DNA of 64,000 nt from JBFFMO01 sp041390025 (GCA_041390025.1 JAWKQR010000003.1:207913-271912); one strand, 5' to 3'; positions 47,318 through 58,339 are shown, counted from the first letter of the stretch. Numbers and translations are program-made. The notes: generated by a model not told the origin, from the sequence alone.

Positions 47318-48320
47318 CTACTCGGCCGCTTCGTCGGGGTGGGCCGACGGAATGACGGGGTCGCCCACCGGTGTTTGAAACTCGGGCGCGGCGAGCAACA
47401 CGCCGCGCAGGCTGACCTCGCAGTCGGTGGCCGCGCCGCGTCGTAGTTTGGTAGGTCAGGACGGGCGTCGGCGTAGGTGGTCACGCCCATCGAATCCAAC
47501 ATTCGTCGAACAAGACTGTTGATCTCGAGGCTGCCCCCTTCGATGCGTACCGCGACTCGCCCAGCCTGTTCCGTTGTCCAAGCGCCGTTGAAGCCCACCA
47601 ATTCATAGGGCTCGCCGTCCTCTTGAAATCCTGGCGTGCGGAGTAACGGAAACGTCCCTGACCGCTGCGCAGCTGGATGTAATCGTACGCGGCGGTTAAC
47701 GGCGGCTCGACGCCCTCGGTGAAGTCAAGGAAGTGCGTTCGACTTGCCGCACGCCGCCGATCGCACGAAACGCGATCGCTGATCGTGCCGCTGGCTTTCT
47801 GCGGCCCAGGCTGTGGGATGTTGTCGAAGTGGAAGCGCAAAATTCCTGTTCCGGATTGGCGCAACAGTCGACCTTCGCGCGGTTGGAACTGACCGTCGAA
47901 GACCACCAGCGCTGTGGACGCGTCGGTCCCCGTCGAGAAGCTGTAGCTGTAGCCGCCGTCAGCGCCTTCGGTGATCTGGAACAGAAAATACTCAGTCGCG
48001 CTGGCGTACTCCCAGGTCCAGACACCGTCTGCGTAGGCGGTCGGCGGGTCGGCGCTTACGCGCTCGACCAATTGAATTTGATCACGAATGGCCTTGTTCG
48101 TTCCGCGCACAAATCCTTGCGTCAAAAGCGCCAATTCCGAGGCCTCACCGACCAGCGGTTGTTGGCGCGCATCGGCCGGGGCATCAAGCAGGTCGGTGGT
48201 GCCGTACTCGACGCGCACCGTCTCGTACTCGACGGTCTGCGGGATGTCGGGCATGGGCTCGGTCACGACGGGGCCACACCCGAGCAGCATCAACATTGGC
48301 AACGCGATTTTCAGCTTCAT
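47318..48320 (-). CDS. Lipoprotein, paralogue of the 48436 gene, two frameshifts
   Basis: Starts MKLKIALPMLMLLGCGPVV, lipobox MLLGC. It shares with the next gene the blocks GILRFHFDNIPQ, AAYDYIQL and, after repair, an end of DPVIPSAHPDEAAE. The frame breaks near 47640 and near 47455; the final frame reads RGAATDCEVSLRGVLLAAPEF to the TAG at 47318. Repaired length is about 334 residues. Unknown function, apparently a secreted beta-rich domain. Confidence 0.75.
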
Positions 48321-48396
48321 GACTTCACCCGACAAACAAAGGGTCCTGACTTAAACGACAAAGTCCGGAAGACCTAGAATCTCCCGGAGAGGCGAA

Positions 48397-48423
48397 GTCC
48401 GGGAGACCTCAGGTCTCCCGGAC
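48397..48423. repeat. Perfect 12-bp-stem palindrome
   Basis: GTCCGGGAGACC, loop TCA, GGTCTCCCGGAC. A decayed version of the same arm pair lies at 48363-48390, joined to it by GAGGCGAAGTCC. The arrangement recalls the main repeat family (GGCGAAGCC) but with different stems. It lies directly after the stop of the 48436 gene, so it may serve as its transcription terminator although no T-run follows. Confidence 0.8.
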
Positions 48424-48435
48424 AGCGTGCACGTC

Positions 48436-49491
48436 CTACTCGGCAGTTTCAACTTCTTCGGGATGCGCGGTTGGGATCTCGGGATCCTCGTCGGGCAACG
48501 AATCCTGGTACTCGGGGACATCGAGGTCTTCCGGTGCAGCGAAGCAGCTTGCTGCGTCGCCGTCGTTGAAGTTCATGCCGGGCACTGCGATGGCTTCGTA
48601 TCCCTTCAACAAGGTCGAGTCCCAGCACTCGAGCAGGTGCCAGTAGTCGACGTCCAAGCTGCCGCCGAACACGTTGGCCGCACCCACGCCGCTGAGGTCC
48701 TTGCGCCATGCCGAGTGGACCGCGATGTTCTCGTAGGGCTGTCCGTCTTTGAGCACGTCGCCGACCGAGAACCACTTCATCGCGCCTCCGCCGAGCGGCA
48801 ACTGCACGTATTCGTACGCGGCGGCCGGTGGGAATTCGGGGTCGCTGGGCGACGTGAAGTTCAGGAAACGTACGCGCACCTGGCGCACGCCGCCCACGCG
48901 ACGGAAAGCGATCCGGCCGGTGCCCGAGATGCCCTCGCTCGGGTCGATGGTGTTGACGTTGTCGAAGTGGAATCGCAACACACCAAAACCTTGGCGACCA
49001 AGGACTCCCGGTCGTGTTTCGATGCGCACGACGTCGCCATCGATGAGCGGCAACAGGTCGGCGTTGGCGTCGGCTGCGTCGCGGCCGAGCAGCGTGTAAT
49101 CAAATCGGGTTCCGCGTGGCGTGGCCGACTTTTCGATGCGTACTTGGTAAAATTTCCCGTCGTCTTCGCCTTCCCAGATGCGTGCGTTGTCCTCGATGGC
49201 GGTGGGCGGGAACGAAGCGATGATGCGCATCATCGCGAGGTTGCCCACGATGAGACTGTTGGTGCCGATGACGGCGTCGGCGGTCAAGGATGCCAGCCCG
49301 GATTGTTCACCGGCGAGCGCTTGGCGACGGGTGCCGTCGCTCTCGAAGCTGAGCTCGACGTCGTCGGCATTGACGAGGGCTTCGCGGTAGATCTCGGTTT
49401 CGGCGTCTTGGCGCGAGACTTCTACGCCGTCTTGGTTTCCACAGCCGACTGCGATCAGGGCAACGAGGAGTGAGGTAGTGTAGCGGTTCAT
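48436..49491 (-). CDS. Lipoprotein, unknown function, paralogue of the 47318 gene
   Basis: A complete 351-residue lipoprotein starting MNRYTTSLLVALIAVGCGNQ; GGAGG lies before the ATG at 49491. Shared blocks with its downstream paralogue are GVLRFHFDNV, GGVRQVRVRFLNFTSPSDP, AAAYEYVQLPLGGG and an acidic Pro-rich end. Probably a beta-rich envelope protein. It is intact, so it serves as template for repairing the neighbour. Confidence 0.85.
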   Translation of the reverse strand: MNRYTTSLLVALIAVGCGNQDGVEVSRQDAETEIYREALVNADDVELSFESDGTRRQALAGEQSGLASLTADAVIGTNSLIVGNLAMMRIIASFPPTAIEDNARIWEGEDDGKFYQVRIEKSATPRGTRFDYTLLGRDAADANADLLPLIDGDVVRIETRPGVLGRQGFGVLRFHFDNVNTIDPSEGISGTGRIAFRRVGGVRQVRVRFLNFTSPSDPEFPPAAAYEYVQLPLGGGAMKWFSVGDVLKDGQPYENIAVHSAWRKDLSGVGAANVFGGSLDVDYWHLLECWDSTLLKGYEAIAVPGMNFNDGDAASCFAAPEDLDVPEYQDSLPDEDPEIPTAHPEEVETAE

Positions 49492-49613
49492 GGGTGCCTC
49501 CATTTGGCGTCATTTGGTTACGCCTTGGGATAGAGCACAGGCCGTGCCAAGAATCTTGGACGCATCAAAACACCGCAAAACCAACATGTTACGCGAAACC
49601 CCGCCAAGACTAG

Positions 49614-49663
49614 TGTCATAATGTCACTTTATTGCCAATTCATGCCATATTGCTATTATGTCA
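49614..49663 (+). promoter_or_regulatory. AT-rich upstream region with TGTCA repeats
   Basis: TGTCA occurs at 49614, 49622 and 49659, in an AT-rich stretch that stands out from the GC-rich surroundings. The kinase start (49658 or 49667) has no ribosome-binding site. A promoter very near the start and a leaderless or short-leader message are plausible; this is inference. Confidence 0.4.
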
Positions 49664-51334
49664 TTTATGTCCAAACGACTGACCGATGCGCTGGCCTCCG
49701 TCGAGCCGCTGACCCAACAGGGCCCTGTGCGCACATGGCGGCTGCGCGACCAGATCGTGAAATGTGTGCCGGTCACAGCGGACGTCATGGAAGCACAACT
49801 CCCGGTGCTCGACGGGGTGCAGCCCTGGGCAAGCTTCGAGCGACTCACCCGCACCGAACGCGAACGTCTAGGACTCCCGGTCGAACACGAATGGGTCATG
49901 GCGTGCCGCGATTACATCGACGGGTCGCCGCTTGAGGGTGCACGTGACATCGACCCGGCGCTGACGTGCCTGAAGTTGGCCACGATCGTGCGCGACCTGC
50001 ACGAGGTTGGTGTTGTGCACGGCGACCTGCACCCCGGAAACGTGATCATCAACGATGACGGATTGTGGCTCATCGACGTGGCGCTGTTCGCGACGACTTC
50101 CGGGGTCGAAGGCCACGTGCTCGGCAACCCATCGTGCATGGCCCCCGAGACGTGGCTCAAGCAGCCGCCGACCCGCAAGTCCGATGTCTACGCGCTCGGC
50201 TGCGTGTTCGCGTACGTTTTCCTTGGCCGATTTGCGCACTCGGCCGCGTCGTTGGCGCAGTGGGCAAGCGCCCATCGCAACGGCGACGTCGACCTGGCAA
50301 AGATGCCATCGGCCACAGCCGCGCTCGTGCGCCGCATGCTCAGCGCCAATCCCGACGACCGGCCCACCTTGTCCGAGATCCTGCTCGCGCTCGAGCAGAC
50401 GTACGCGTTGAAGTCATCGTCGGCGGTTGTTGTCCGGGAGTCCCACAGCGACGCGCACCAGCTGGCCTTGACGCCGGGAAATCTACGGCTGGTCTGCGAC
50501 GACCCCGAGACGCGCGCCATCTTTTTCGACGAACACCGCCTGCGCCTGCAGCTGTCGGGGTGGGAGGTCGTCGAGCTCGTGCCATCCCCAGGCGATGGGC
50601 CGTGGACGTCGCTGCTGTCGCATCTCGAGACCCATGGCGCGCGCGTGAGGCTCGCCGGGGACTTGGCCAACGTGATCGAACGCCTCTGGGCGGCCGTGCA
50701 GGCGGCCTGTGCGGGCGTCGAACCGGGCCTGTGTTTGATGGTGCGAGAGCTCGAGCACCACGGGCCGGACTTCCAACAATGGTGGGGCACCCCGGTCGAC
50801 GCGCCAAACCTGCTGCGCCTGTCGCACGGCGGTAGCGGCACGCCACTGCCCCTGCCCGGCGGTTCGCAGGACTTCTGGCGCGCGTGGCGGGCGCAGACGC
50901 TGCGCTCGGACGTCCGCACGATCGCGGCACCACGGTTTGACGAGCTTGTGGAGCAGGCGAGCGGGCAACCGGGCGCGCTGAAACTGGCGCTGAACCGTGA
51001 GCTTGGCTACATCGCCACCTCGCGGATTTTGGACACGCAGACGCTCAAAGCCATCGGGCCGTGGCGCACACGGGCGCAACGCCTGCTTGACCAATGCGCG
51101 TTCGGCGAGCTCGCCGCGCTGTGCCAAACCTTGGTGGAATCGGCCGCGAAGAGTGCCGGGCGAAAACAATTGGTCGACGTCGACCACGCGTTGGAGTTTT
51201 GGACCACCGCAGCCATTCGCGGCGCCCGGCATCCCGATGCGCTCGCGGCGTTGATCACGCACCTTCAGGCCCAAAACGCACAGCTCCTGCTCGCGCAACT
51301 TCTGCCGCGCTCGGCCGGCACACCGAGGGATTAA
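49658..51334 (+). CDS. Ser/Thr kinase-like N-terminal part of a sigma-54 regulator
   Basis: 558 codons. Residues about 20-250 are a protein-kinase fold: VKCVPV lysine, VVHGDLHPGNVII, LIDVALF in place of DFG, GNPSCMAPETW and KSDVYALGCVFAYVFLGRF. The Gly-rich loop is not evident and HRD is HGD, so activity is uncertain. The following 250 residues sit where other such kinases have an ATPase, but I see no Walker A, so it looks like a dead ATPase. The frame ends at 51334 but clearly goes on (LSALEGLPDSAQVAFWRAQL) into the broken TPR-GAF-sigma-54 part. Confidence 0.8.
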   Translation: MSFMSKRLTDALASVEPLTQQGPVRTWRLRDQIVKCVPVTADVMEAQLPVLDGVQPWASFERLTRTERERLGLPVEHEWVMACRDYIDGSPLEGARDIDPALTCLKLATIVRDLHEVGVVHGDLHPGNVIINDDGLWLIDVALFATTSGVEGHVLGNPSCMAPETWLKQPPTRKSDVYALGCVFAYVFLGRFAHSAASLAQWASAHRNGDVDLAKMPSATAALVRRMLSANPDDRPTLSEILLALEQTYALKSSSAVVVRESHSDAHQLALTPGNLRLVCDDPETRAIFFDEHRLRLQLSGWEVVELVPSPGDGPWTSLLSHLETHGARVRLAGDLANVIERLWAAVQAACAGVEPGLCLMVRELEHHGPDFQQWWGTPVDAPNLLRLSHGGSGTPLPLPGGSQDFWRAWRAQTLRSDVRTIAAPRFDELVEQASGQPGALKLALNRELGYIATSRILDTQTLKAIGPWRTRAQRLLDQCAFGELAALCQTLVESAAKSAGRKQLVDVDHALEFWTTAAIRGARHPDALAALITHLQAQNAQLLLAQLLPRSAGTPRD

Positions 51335-54094
51335 GCGCCCTAGAAGGTCTGCCGGACTCAGCCCAGGTCGCGTTTTGGCGCGCTCAGCTCACTACTGTCT
51401 TCCGGTCAGTCTGACAGGCCCACGCCGAACACGGCCTGACGCTGCCCGACCATGCGGCCCACAAAGAACAACTGGACGTCTTTGTGTGGGCCGGCGCCGC
51501 GATGTCGGGCGACCCCGACGCCATCGCAGCCTTGGAGTCCATCGCCGAGCGCCTGGCGCCTAGAGACCCCGCGGTGCTCGTCGCGCGCCACCCCCGCGCC
51601 TACATCGCCATCGGCCAGACGCGCGCCGGACAACTCGAACGCGCCACGACATCGCACCTGCGTGCGCTCGAAATCGTCAGGGCCGCTGGACTGCTCGGCG
51701 ACCTGCCGACCTACCAATAAGCAATGGGGAACCGCCTACCACAAACAGGGACGCCTAGGCCTCGCGCGAGCACTACGCGCGGGGCATCAGAACTTCCGGT
51801 CAACACACACGTGCCTCCACCAAGGCGCTGCTGCTGGCAAATCAAGCCAACGTTGACCTCGCGCTTGGGCGGTTGGACGAGGCCGAATTGGTGCTCAATA
51901 AGCTGTGACCATCACCAGCGAGGCTGGGTTGAAGGCCATCGGTGTGATGTGCAACGCGCTGGCCGGGGACCTGCTCGTGTTGCGCGGTGACCTCGACGGC
52001 GCCCGCAAACACTTCGAGGCCGCCCCTGACCCTGCCCGATCTCTCGTCGTACCAGCACGCCGAACTTGAGCTCTCGGCCGCAGAAGTCGCGCTTCGAACC
52101 GGCGAATTGGTGCGTGCCGAGCTGCTGCTCGACCAGGCGCGCGAGCGCATCGTCGGTCAAAAATCTAGACGATTTAGAACCCCACCAAACGATGCTGCGA
52201 GCACGCATGCAGTGAGTGCCCGGGGGCGATGTCGGGATCATGGCGGGCATCGAATCGTTTCGCCGCGCGTTGCAAGCCGCGCAGACGATGGGCAACCACA
52301 AATTGGTGCTCCGCCAGGCGCCGTTCCTGCTCGGCGAGCGCGAAAGCCTCAACGAGCTCGCGACGGAGATCGTCGCGCTCGTGCACGAGTCTGCGAAACA
52401 TCGTGGGCATGGGCCTTACGCGTGAGCTGCGCCGCGAAGGGCCCGCGCGCTCGCAACGCCGACCAAGCGCCCCCACCCCCGCGCCCAGTGTGCCGAACGT
52501 CGCGGTCCTCGCACCAGGCCGACATCGGTCGAACCGTTTACCGCATGTTGTCGATGAACGAGCTCATCCTGCGGTCTCCTTCGCTTGACGCCCTGATGCC
52601 CGAGGCGCTCGAAATCGCCATTTCGCTCAGCCAAGCCGAGCGCGGTTTTCATCTTGTTGCGGGTTGGAAACGATCTATCCATCGCGGCGAGCCGCGACGT
52701 GGATGGGAATCCGATTCCTGCGCGCCCCACCTTGAGGTCAGCACGACCATCGCCGAAGAAGCCGCGCGCACGGGCGCAGCGTACTGACGCTCAACGCCCG
52801 CGAAGACGCACGTTTTAATGCGTCGCGCTCGATCCACATGCGTTGGAATTGACGAATTATTGTTTAGCGTATTGCCCATCCGCGATGCCTCGGGGCTTCT
52901 GGGCGCGATCTACCTCGACCACCGCTACTCCCTTGGCGTATTTACCGGAGAAGCCCCCGCATGATGGAAGCCTTTGGCCATCAGCTCGCGCTCGCCATTA
53001 CCAACGCACGGCACCTTTGAAGCGTTGGAATCTGAACCGCAAACAGCTCAAAGCAGCACAAGCACAATTGGCCGAGCTCACTGTCCGCTAAAGCCGAGGT
53101 CGTCGGCTTGGAATAACGCGTGGCCCAACCTCGCCATCGGAGTCGAACGAGAACGCGCCAGCCGCAGCAAAGATCGATTTCCCGAAATCATCGCGCTCGC
53201 GCAGAGATGGAGATCCGTTTTGGACCGCGTCGAACGCGTTAGCGCTTGCCGGGCTCCAGTCGTCATTTACGGCACCCGGGTGACATCCGGGGTGGGAAAA
53301 GAATTGATCGCGCGCGCAGTTCACTCAGCATCCGAACGCAGCCAAGGTCCGTTCATGGCCGTCAACTGCGGGGCTGTCACGGACGCCCTGCTCGAATCCG
53401 AGCTTTTTGGTCACAAAAAGGGGCATTTGAGCCGCGGACAGCGACCGCGTGGCAGCATCCTCAAAGCCGCGGATTCCGGCACCGTCGTTTTTGGACGAAG
53501 TCGGCGAAATGCCAGCTTCGATGCAGGTCAAATTGTTGCGCGTTTTGCAGGAGCGCAAAGTACGTTTCCGGTGGGTTCGAATTCCGACGTCGCCATCAAC
53601 GTGTTGCGAATCGCGGCCACGCATCGCGACTTGCGAAAAATGGTCGAGGCCGGCAATTCACTTTTGAAGATCTTTATCGAATTGCGCCCGTCACACTGAG
53701 CGATTCCACCCCTGCGCGAGCGCACCGACGACATCGCAATTATCGCGCAAAAGATTTTGGAGTCCGAGGGTGGAAAATCAGCGTCGCTCGATGCGCTGAA
53801 ATTGCTCGTGAGCCATCCGTGGAAAGTAAACGTGCGTGAACTGCAAAATGTGCTGCGTGCGGCGACCGTTTTTGCCGCGGGCGATGTCATTTCGGCAGAC
53901 GAGATTCGTCTTCCGCTGCACACCGAGAAAGCCGCGTCGACGTCGGTGCCCCATCCGGCCCGGCGCCGACGCGCGGTCATAAACCCAGATCTCGCGCTCC
54001 CAACTGCAACGCGACCACGGTGAAGACGAGGCGGCCGCCGAGGCGCTTGGCGTAAGTGCTGCACCTTGTACCGGTTCTGGAACGATGGTCCTAG
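51335..54094 (+). pseudogene. TPR-GAF-sigma-54-activator-Fis part, many frameshifts
   Basis: All parts of the C-terminal two thirds of the regulator can be found, in order, in changing frames. TPR: NQANVDLALGRLDEAELVLN, NALAGDLLVLRGDLDGARKH. GAF: RMLSMNELILRSPSLDALMP, LPIRDASGLLGAIYLDHRY. AAA+ activator: VGKELIARAVHSASERSQGP, AVNCGAVTDALLESELFGHKKG, FLDEVGEMPASMQVKLLRVL, VRELQNVLRAATVF. Fis-type helix-turn-helix: EDEAAAEALGV, then TLYRFW. The GAFTGA loop reads GAF then is scrambled. Frame changes come about every 70-150 bases. With the kinase part the gene would be about 1480 residues. Confidence 0.75.
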
Positions 54095-54108
54095 CCCCAA
54101 GGCATACG

Positions 54109-54759
54109 ATGAAATGGCTACTCTCATCGCTGATTTTGACGTCCTGCCAAACGGCTCACCCCGTCCAGCAGCCGCTCGACCTGAAGGCGCCGAGTGCGGC
54201 CTGTCGTGCAAGTCTCGAGGTTTTATCGCCTCAAAATTCCGATTGTGGGATGTGCGACTCAACCGCGATACGTAACATGGCCCAGCGGATTCGTGGTCAA
54301 GCTCGAGGCCAAGTCACATGACGCGGTGGACGTCCATCTGACCTGTTCAGACGGCCTGTGCGAAGACGTTTTTAAGCACGACATCACAAACTGTGACGCA
54401 ACCGAGACGCGCGCGGAGCTGCTGAACCGGTCCTAACTGCATGATCAGTTTTCATGTGTTGGTTGGCGGAGACAACAATTACCCAAGATGTGGTCATCTT
54501 CCGGTTCGAAAACGACACCAAATCCTCCAACGATATCTCGGTGGTCTGGAGGAGCCCCGGAAACGGATCGTCGTTGGGGTATTACGAGAACCTGGTTTCG
54601 GTGACGTCGTTTGAGGTGCGCGGCGAAACGTTGTGGCGACCACAACCACAACACAAGGTCCCTCGGAAGCGAACATCAGAAAACGACGCGGGCTTTGAGC
54701 CCATCGTGAACGTCAAAGAAGCGGTCGTGTGGCCCAACGGCCCGGTTACCCATGAATAA
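54109..54759 (+). pseudogene. Lipoprotein, frame-broken
   Basis: Starts MKWLLSSLILTSCQTAHPV, a good lipoprotein signal, with AAGG upstream of ATG 54109. The frame changes near 54280 to FVVKLEAKSHDAVDVHLTCS and again near 54445 to TTITQDVVIFRFENDTKSSN. The body is beta-rich with several cysteines. It follows the regulator closely. Unknown function. Confidence 0.6.
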
Positions 54760-54806
54760 TCCTACAGCCCCCCTACGTCTTGGCCCCGGACTTAATGGGT
54801 GTTTGT

Positions 54807-56390
54807 ATGCGATTTCTAATTTTGTGGATGGTTGCCGCCCTCGGCGGTTGTGCTCACGTCTCGGCGGATGTTGAGGATGGTGCGGCAGACTCCGGGTCGC
54901 CGACCGGCGAGCCTATGGTTGTGGACCAACGCCTGGCGGTGTCGGAGTATGGGTTTTGCCAAATTCAGCGGGATGGCACACTGCGGTGCGCGAAACACAG
55001 CGCGAACAGCCATCGTCTTACGAAACTCCGCCCTCAGGGCGATTTACGAACATCGTGTCCTACCATCGCGGCTACTGTGCGCTCGGCGTCGACGGCGACG
55101 TCAGCTGCTGGAAGAACATGGGGTCCACGTTTCAAGACGGCGTTCAGTTCGAAGGGAAATACACCGCGCTAGCCACCGGTAATCTACAAGTTTGCGCCAT
55201 CGACACGGCCAGGCCTTTGGTGCACGTCCGGCGAACGGCAAGATCAGCAACTTCGTCGACGCCCCGGCGATTCGGCTCGCGGATGGCCCCTACAAGGCCA
55301 TTTTTGACGGAACAGGGATTTGCGCCGTCGCCGAAGGCGCGCCGACTGCCTCTGGCCAACCTACCCGTTTTCGCATCGGCCCCGACGACCCGACGAACAC
55401 TCAGTTCCAAACACGAAGTTTATGGCGACCATCCCCGGGAAGTTTGTCAAAGCCATCCGCACACGCGAATCCTCGTGTGGACTGGGTGTGGACGGCCAGA
55501 TCCGATGTGAACACAATGGTCGATACCCAGATCCGCCCAAGCAAACGATTTTCGCGTCAATACGAACATCGTCGGCCAGCGTTGGATGTGCGCCAAACCA
55601 CGCGCCAACGCTCATTCAGATGGAGCGGCAGTTTCCAGATCCGCAGATGAGTGGCAGTGCGAGAACGGCATCGAGGCACTCAATACGCCATTGGCGCAGG
55701 CGCGTGTGTTCATGAACATGAATTCCGATCGGATCGCCGGCCTGACACCCGATGGGCGTTTCGTGGGCAACACGTGCCAGAACCTGCGTGGGATTTACAA
55801 ACATATATCGGGTTTGTTGGCGCCTGCGCAGTTCAGGCGGACGACACCGTGTTCTGTAGACTAGCCAAACTACGATGACGACGCGTTGCGGGCGTGACCA
55901 CCATCGAGTCCAGCGAATCCGAACTTTTACCAACAAAGGCAAGTTTTCAGTGTTTTCAGCGCCACGTTTCAGGTCACGAACGTTCACGGGACCATCGATG
56001 AGCGAAACGCCGACGTCAAAAGTTACGCCGAAGTGCAACACGGCAGACTGTTTGGGTGCGGACTCAAGGCCGACGGCACCTTGAAATGCTGGCTGACTTC
56101 CGGAGTGGAAAAAGTACTTGGCAAAAACTCCGGCCAAAAAGTTCAAAGCTTCTCGCCCTCGGGCAGATTTTTGGTTGCGGCATCACACCCGACGACCAGG
56201 TCAAATGCTGGGGCGGCGACTATTTCGGCGCCGTAACAAACCAACCGGAGGGCAAGTTCCGCGAACTCCGAACGACGCGATTGAACGCGTGCGCGGTGCG
56301 CGACGACGACCAAATCTTGTGCTGGGGACAGGCCTTCCCCAAACATATGCTCTGCCGTTCAAGACCGAAAAGTGGGCCATGACCGGCAGA
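54807..56390 (+). pseudogene. RCC1-like-repeat lipoprotein, many frameshifts
   Basis: Starts MRFLILWMVAALGGCAHVS. Repeats of the type C.L..DG...CW can be followed in changing frames: YGFCQIQRDGTLRC, GYCALGVDGDVSCWKN, SSCGLGVDGQIRCEHNG, LFGCGLKADGTLKCW, IFGCGITPDDQVKCWGGDYFG and NACAVRDDDQILCWGQ. It is a relative of the lipoprotein at 18410, with an Asp/Ser rather than Asn spacer. At least eight frame changes in 1.6 kb. Confidence 0.7.
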
Positions 56391-56522
56391 AGGCATCTGC
56401 GCCGTGGACGCATCAAACGATGTGCAGTGTTCCGGTCTGGGCTTTTTAACGGACGCGGCCAAACGACCCCTTTGCACGAAAACCAAAGACTGATGGTGTT
56501 CATGAGTCTGCCACGGGCAAAC

Positions 56523-56720
56523 GATGGGTCGGCAATTTCCAATTGCCGCATTCGGCCGCGCCGAACACGCGGTCAGCGCCGAGGTTAGGTTGAGTTGGGT
56601 AGGCAATTTCCAATTGCGGAGTCGGCGAAGCCGAACACGCGGTCAGCGCCGGGGATGGGATTGGGATCGGGATTGGGTCGGCAATTTTCAATTGCCGAAT
56701 TCGGCGAAAGCCGAGCAGCG
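56523..56720. repeat. Palindromic repeat cluster, AATT stem variant
   Basis: Three copies with stem A GGCAATTTCCAATTGCC (one copy with a changed arm) and stem B TTCGGC...GCCGAA. CACGCGGTCAGCGCC follows the first two copies. The third stem A sequence in the window, again paired. Confidence 0.85.
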
Positions 56721-56750
56721 CCTCGACCGGTCCTCAAGTTTGCGGTTCTG

Positions 56751-57160
56751 TTGCGCAACCCAAGGTCTGTCGCCCAGATTTTCTTGGCCATTTCGTTGCT
56801 AAGCATGGTCGGATGCGCCTCGACCATGCGGCTCGACGAACCCGTTCGCCCCGAGACGCTTCAGGCTCGACTGAGCGCGCTCCCGGGGCGTGCAAATCCG
56901 GATGACCACGTTGAGCTCGTCAACGAAGACCCTAGTCCAACTGGCGGAGGACGTACGCATCGCGCCGCCAAAATGCCGACGCCGCGCGCTACCTGTCACC
57001 GATCCGCAAACGCCTGGAACGACAGGCGTTCGCGATATGTTCATTATTCACATCAACGAAACCGGTCGTGACTTAGAATTCGCCGACGCGTACCGCAGCT
57101 GTTTTTCACCAGGGATGGGCATCAGCGGCGTACCTGTCGGCAGCGGCTGCGTCAGATCGT
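56751..57160 (+). pseudogene. Lipoprotein fragment, frame-broken
   Basis: A TTG at about 56751 opens a frame with FLAISLLSMVGCASTMRLDE, a lipoprotein signal, followed by TLQARLSALPGRANPDDHVE. The frame changes near 56935, after which LVQLAEDVRIAPP and later FIIHINETGRDLEFADAYRS can be read. Start uncertain; function unknown. Confidence 0.5.
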
Positions 57161-57299
57161 CCAAAACCGACATGACGATGTCCTTGGTTCAACGACACCG
57201 AACAACGAGTACGTGCCCAGTTGGAAGCAACTCCACCAGGCCAGATTCACGACTCCGACTCCGCCCAACAAGTGGCAAGGCGTTGGAGGCATAAGCGCG

Positions 57300-57780
57300 T
57301 GTGTGCACTTCTAGGGGCCAACCGACGAGGCGCGTGACAGCCCACGCGACCTCCGTCCAACCGTTGTCGCTGCTGCCTCAGTCCGATCGTGCATTGGCGT
57401 TGGTCGTCGTCTGCCGTGAGCACCCACACACGCTCCCATCTTCGACCACGTCCCCGCCGCAGTGTCGCTGGTGCTTTTCGTGATCGTTCCCTGCGTCCAC
57501 ATGGACATCTTCACGCGCCGCCAAATAGTTCACAGGCTGACCGACGACGACAGCCGGGGGCCCGCTGTGAAACGTCGGTGGGCCCCAGGACGCAGACGAT
57601 CGAGAGCTGGCGCCACGCGAAGACTCCACAAAATCCGCACGCAACTTAACACGACACACGGCGGGCTCTACACATTGCCACCGCAGGGTCTTGTTCGAGA
57701 GGAACACAGGAAACTCACATCCTTGAGTGATGGTCCATCCCCGCACGGTCGGTCGACGTGAGCATGTGGTGAACTCTCGT
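57300..57780. other. Stretch without a supportable gene
   Basis: Short open frames on both strands, none with start, ribosome-binding site and coherent protein. A hydrophobic stretch SLVLFVIVPCVHMDIF can be read rightward near 57465. Codon-position bias suggests decayed or error-ridden coding sequence rather than true spacer. Confidence 0.4.
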
Positions 57781-57963
57781 CTACGATGAAGCCAGCGACC
57801 TGCGCGAGCAGATTGATCGCAACACCCGGCACATAGGCGGCGGGACAAGCAGTTCCAGCGGCCGTGGTTGGTCGACGTCCTGCTCCGCGAACATTGGAGC
57901 CACTGAGTCATCACTGTAACAGCTCGCCAAAAACGCGAACGCGATCACGGTCAATACGCGCAT
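57781..57963 (-). pseudogene. Lipoprotein 5' fragment, leftward
   Basis: ATG at 57963 opens MRVLTVIAFAFLASCYSDDS, a lipoprotein signal, then an acidic spacer and VPPPMC before the frame stops at 57781. The only leftward gene in the broken zone; its 3' part cannot be followed. Confidence 0.5.
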
Positions 57964-58146
57964 GTAAGAAATCCCAAAGAAGAAACCAACGGGCGGTAGG
58001 CCAGGCCACCTCTCGCAGGTCACTACGTCTGTGCCGCGCCGAAGCTGGTAGCCGTTTTGAGTTTGCTCAGATTCACACAAAATTCACATGGCGGTCGCAC
58101 GGTAACCACGTCAGCCCGGTAGTTTGATGAGGTGCAGGAGGTAACG

Positions 58147-58320
58147 ATGACAACCACATTGATGGCGCCCTACCACTTTCTGACCAGCCGCTACGGTCAG
58201 GTCGCAGCGGCAGCGGCGGGCGTGATGCTTGGCCAACTGATGCTCCTCGGCGTCGAACTCGGTTCGCAGCTTCGACAGAAATACGAAGACGCTGGACGAC
58301 AAACGTACAGTTACTTTTGA
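58147..58320 (+). CDS. Small membrane protein, 57 residues
   Basis: ATG at 58147 follows a strong AGGAGG. The protein MTTTLMAPYHFLTSRYG has one hydrophobic segment (VAAAAAGVMLGQLMLLGVEL) and a charged, Tyr-containing tail. Too short for assignment; may be the first gene of a pair with the membrane protein at 58340. Confidence 0.5.
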   Translation: MTTTLMAPYHFLTSRYGQVAAAAAGVMLGQLMLLGVELGSQLRQKYEDAGRQTYSYF

Positions 58321-58339
58321 TACAGTTCTAGGAGGTCCG

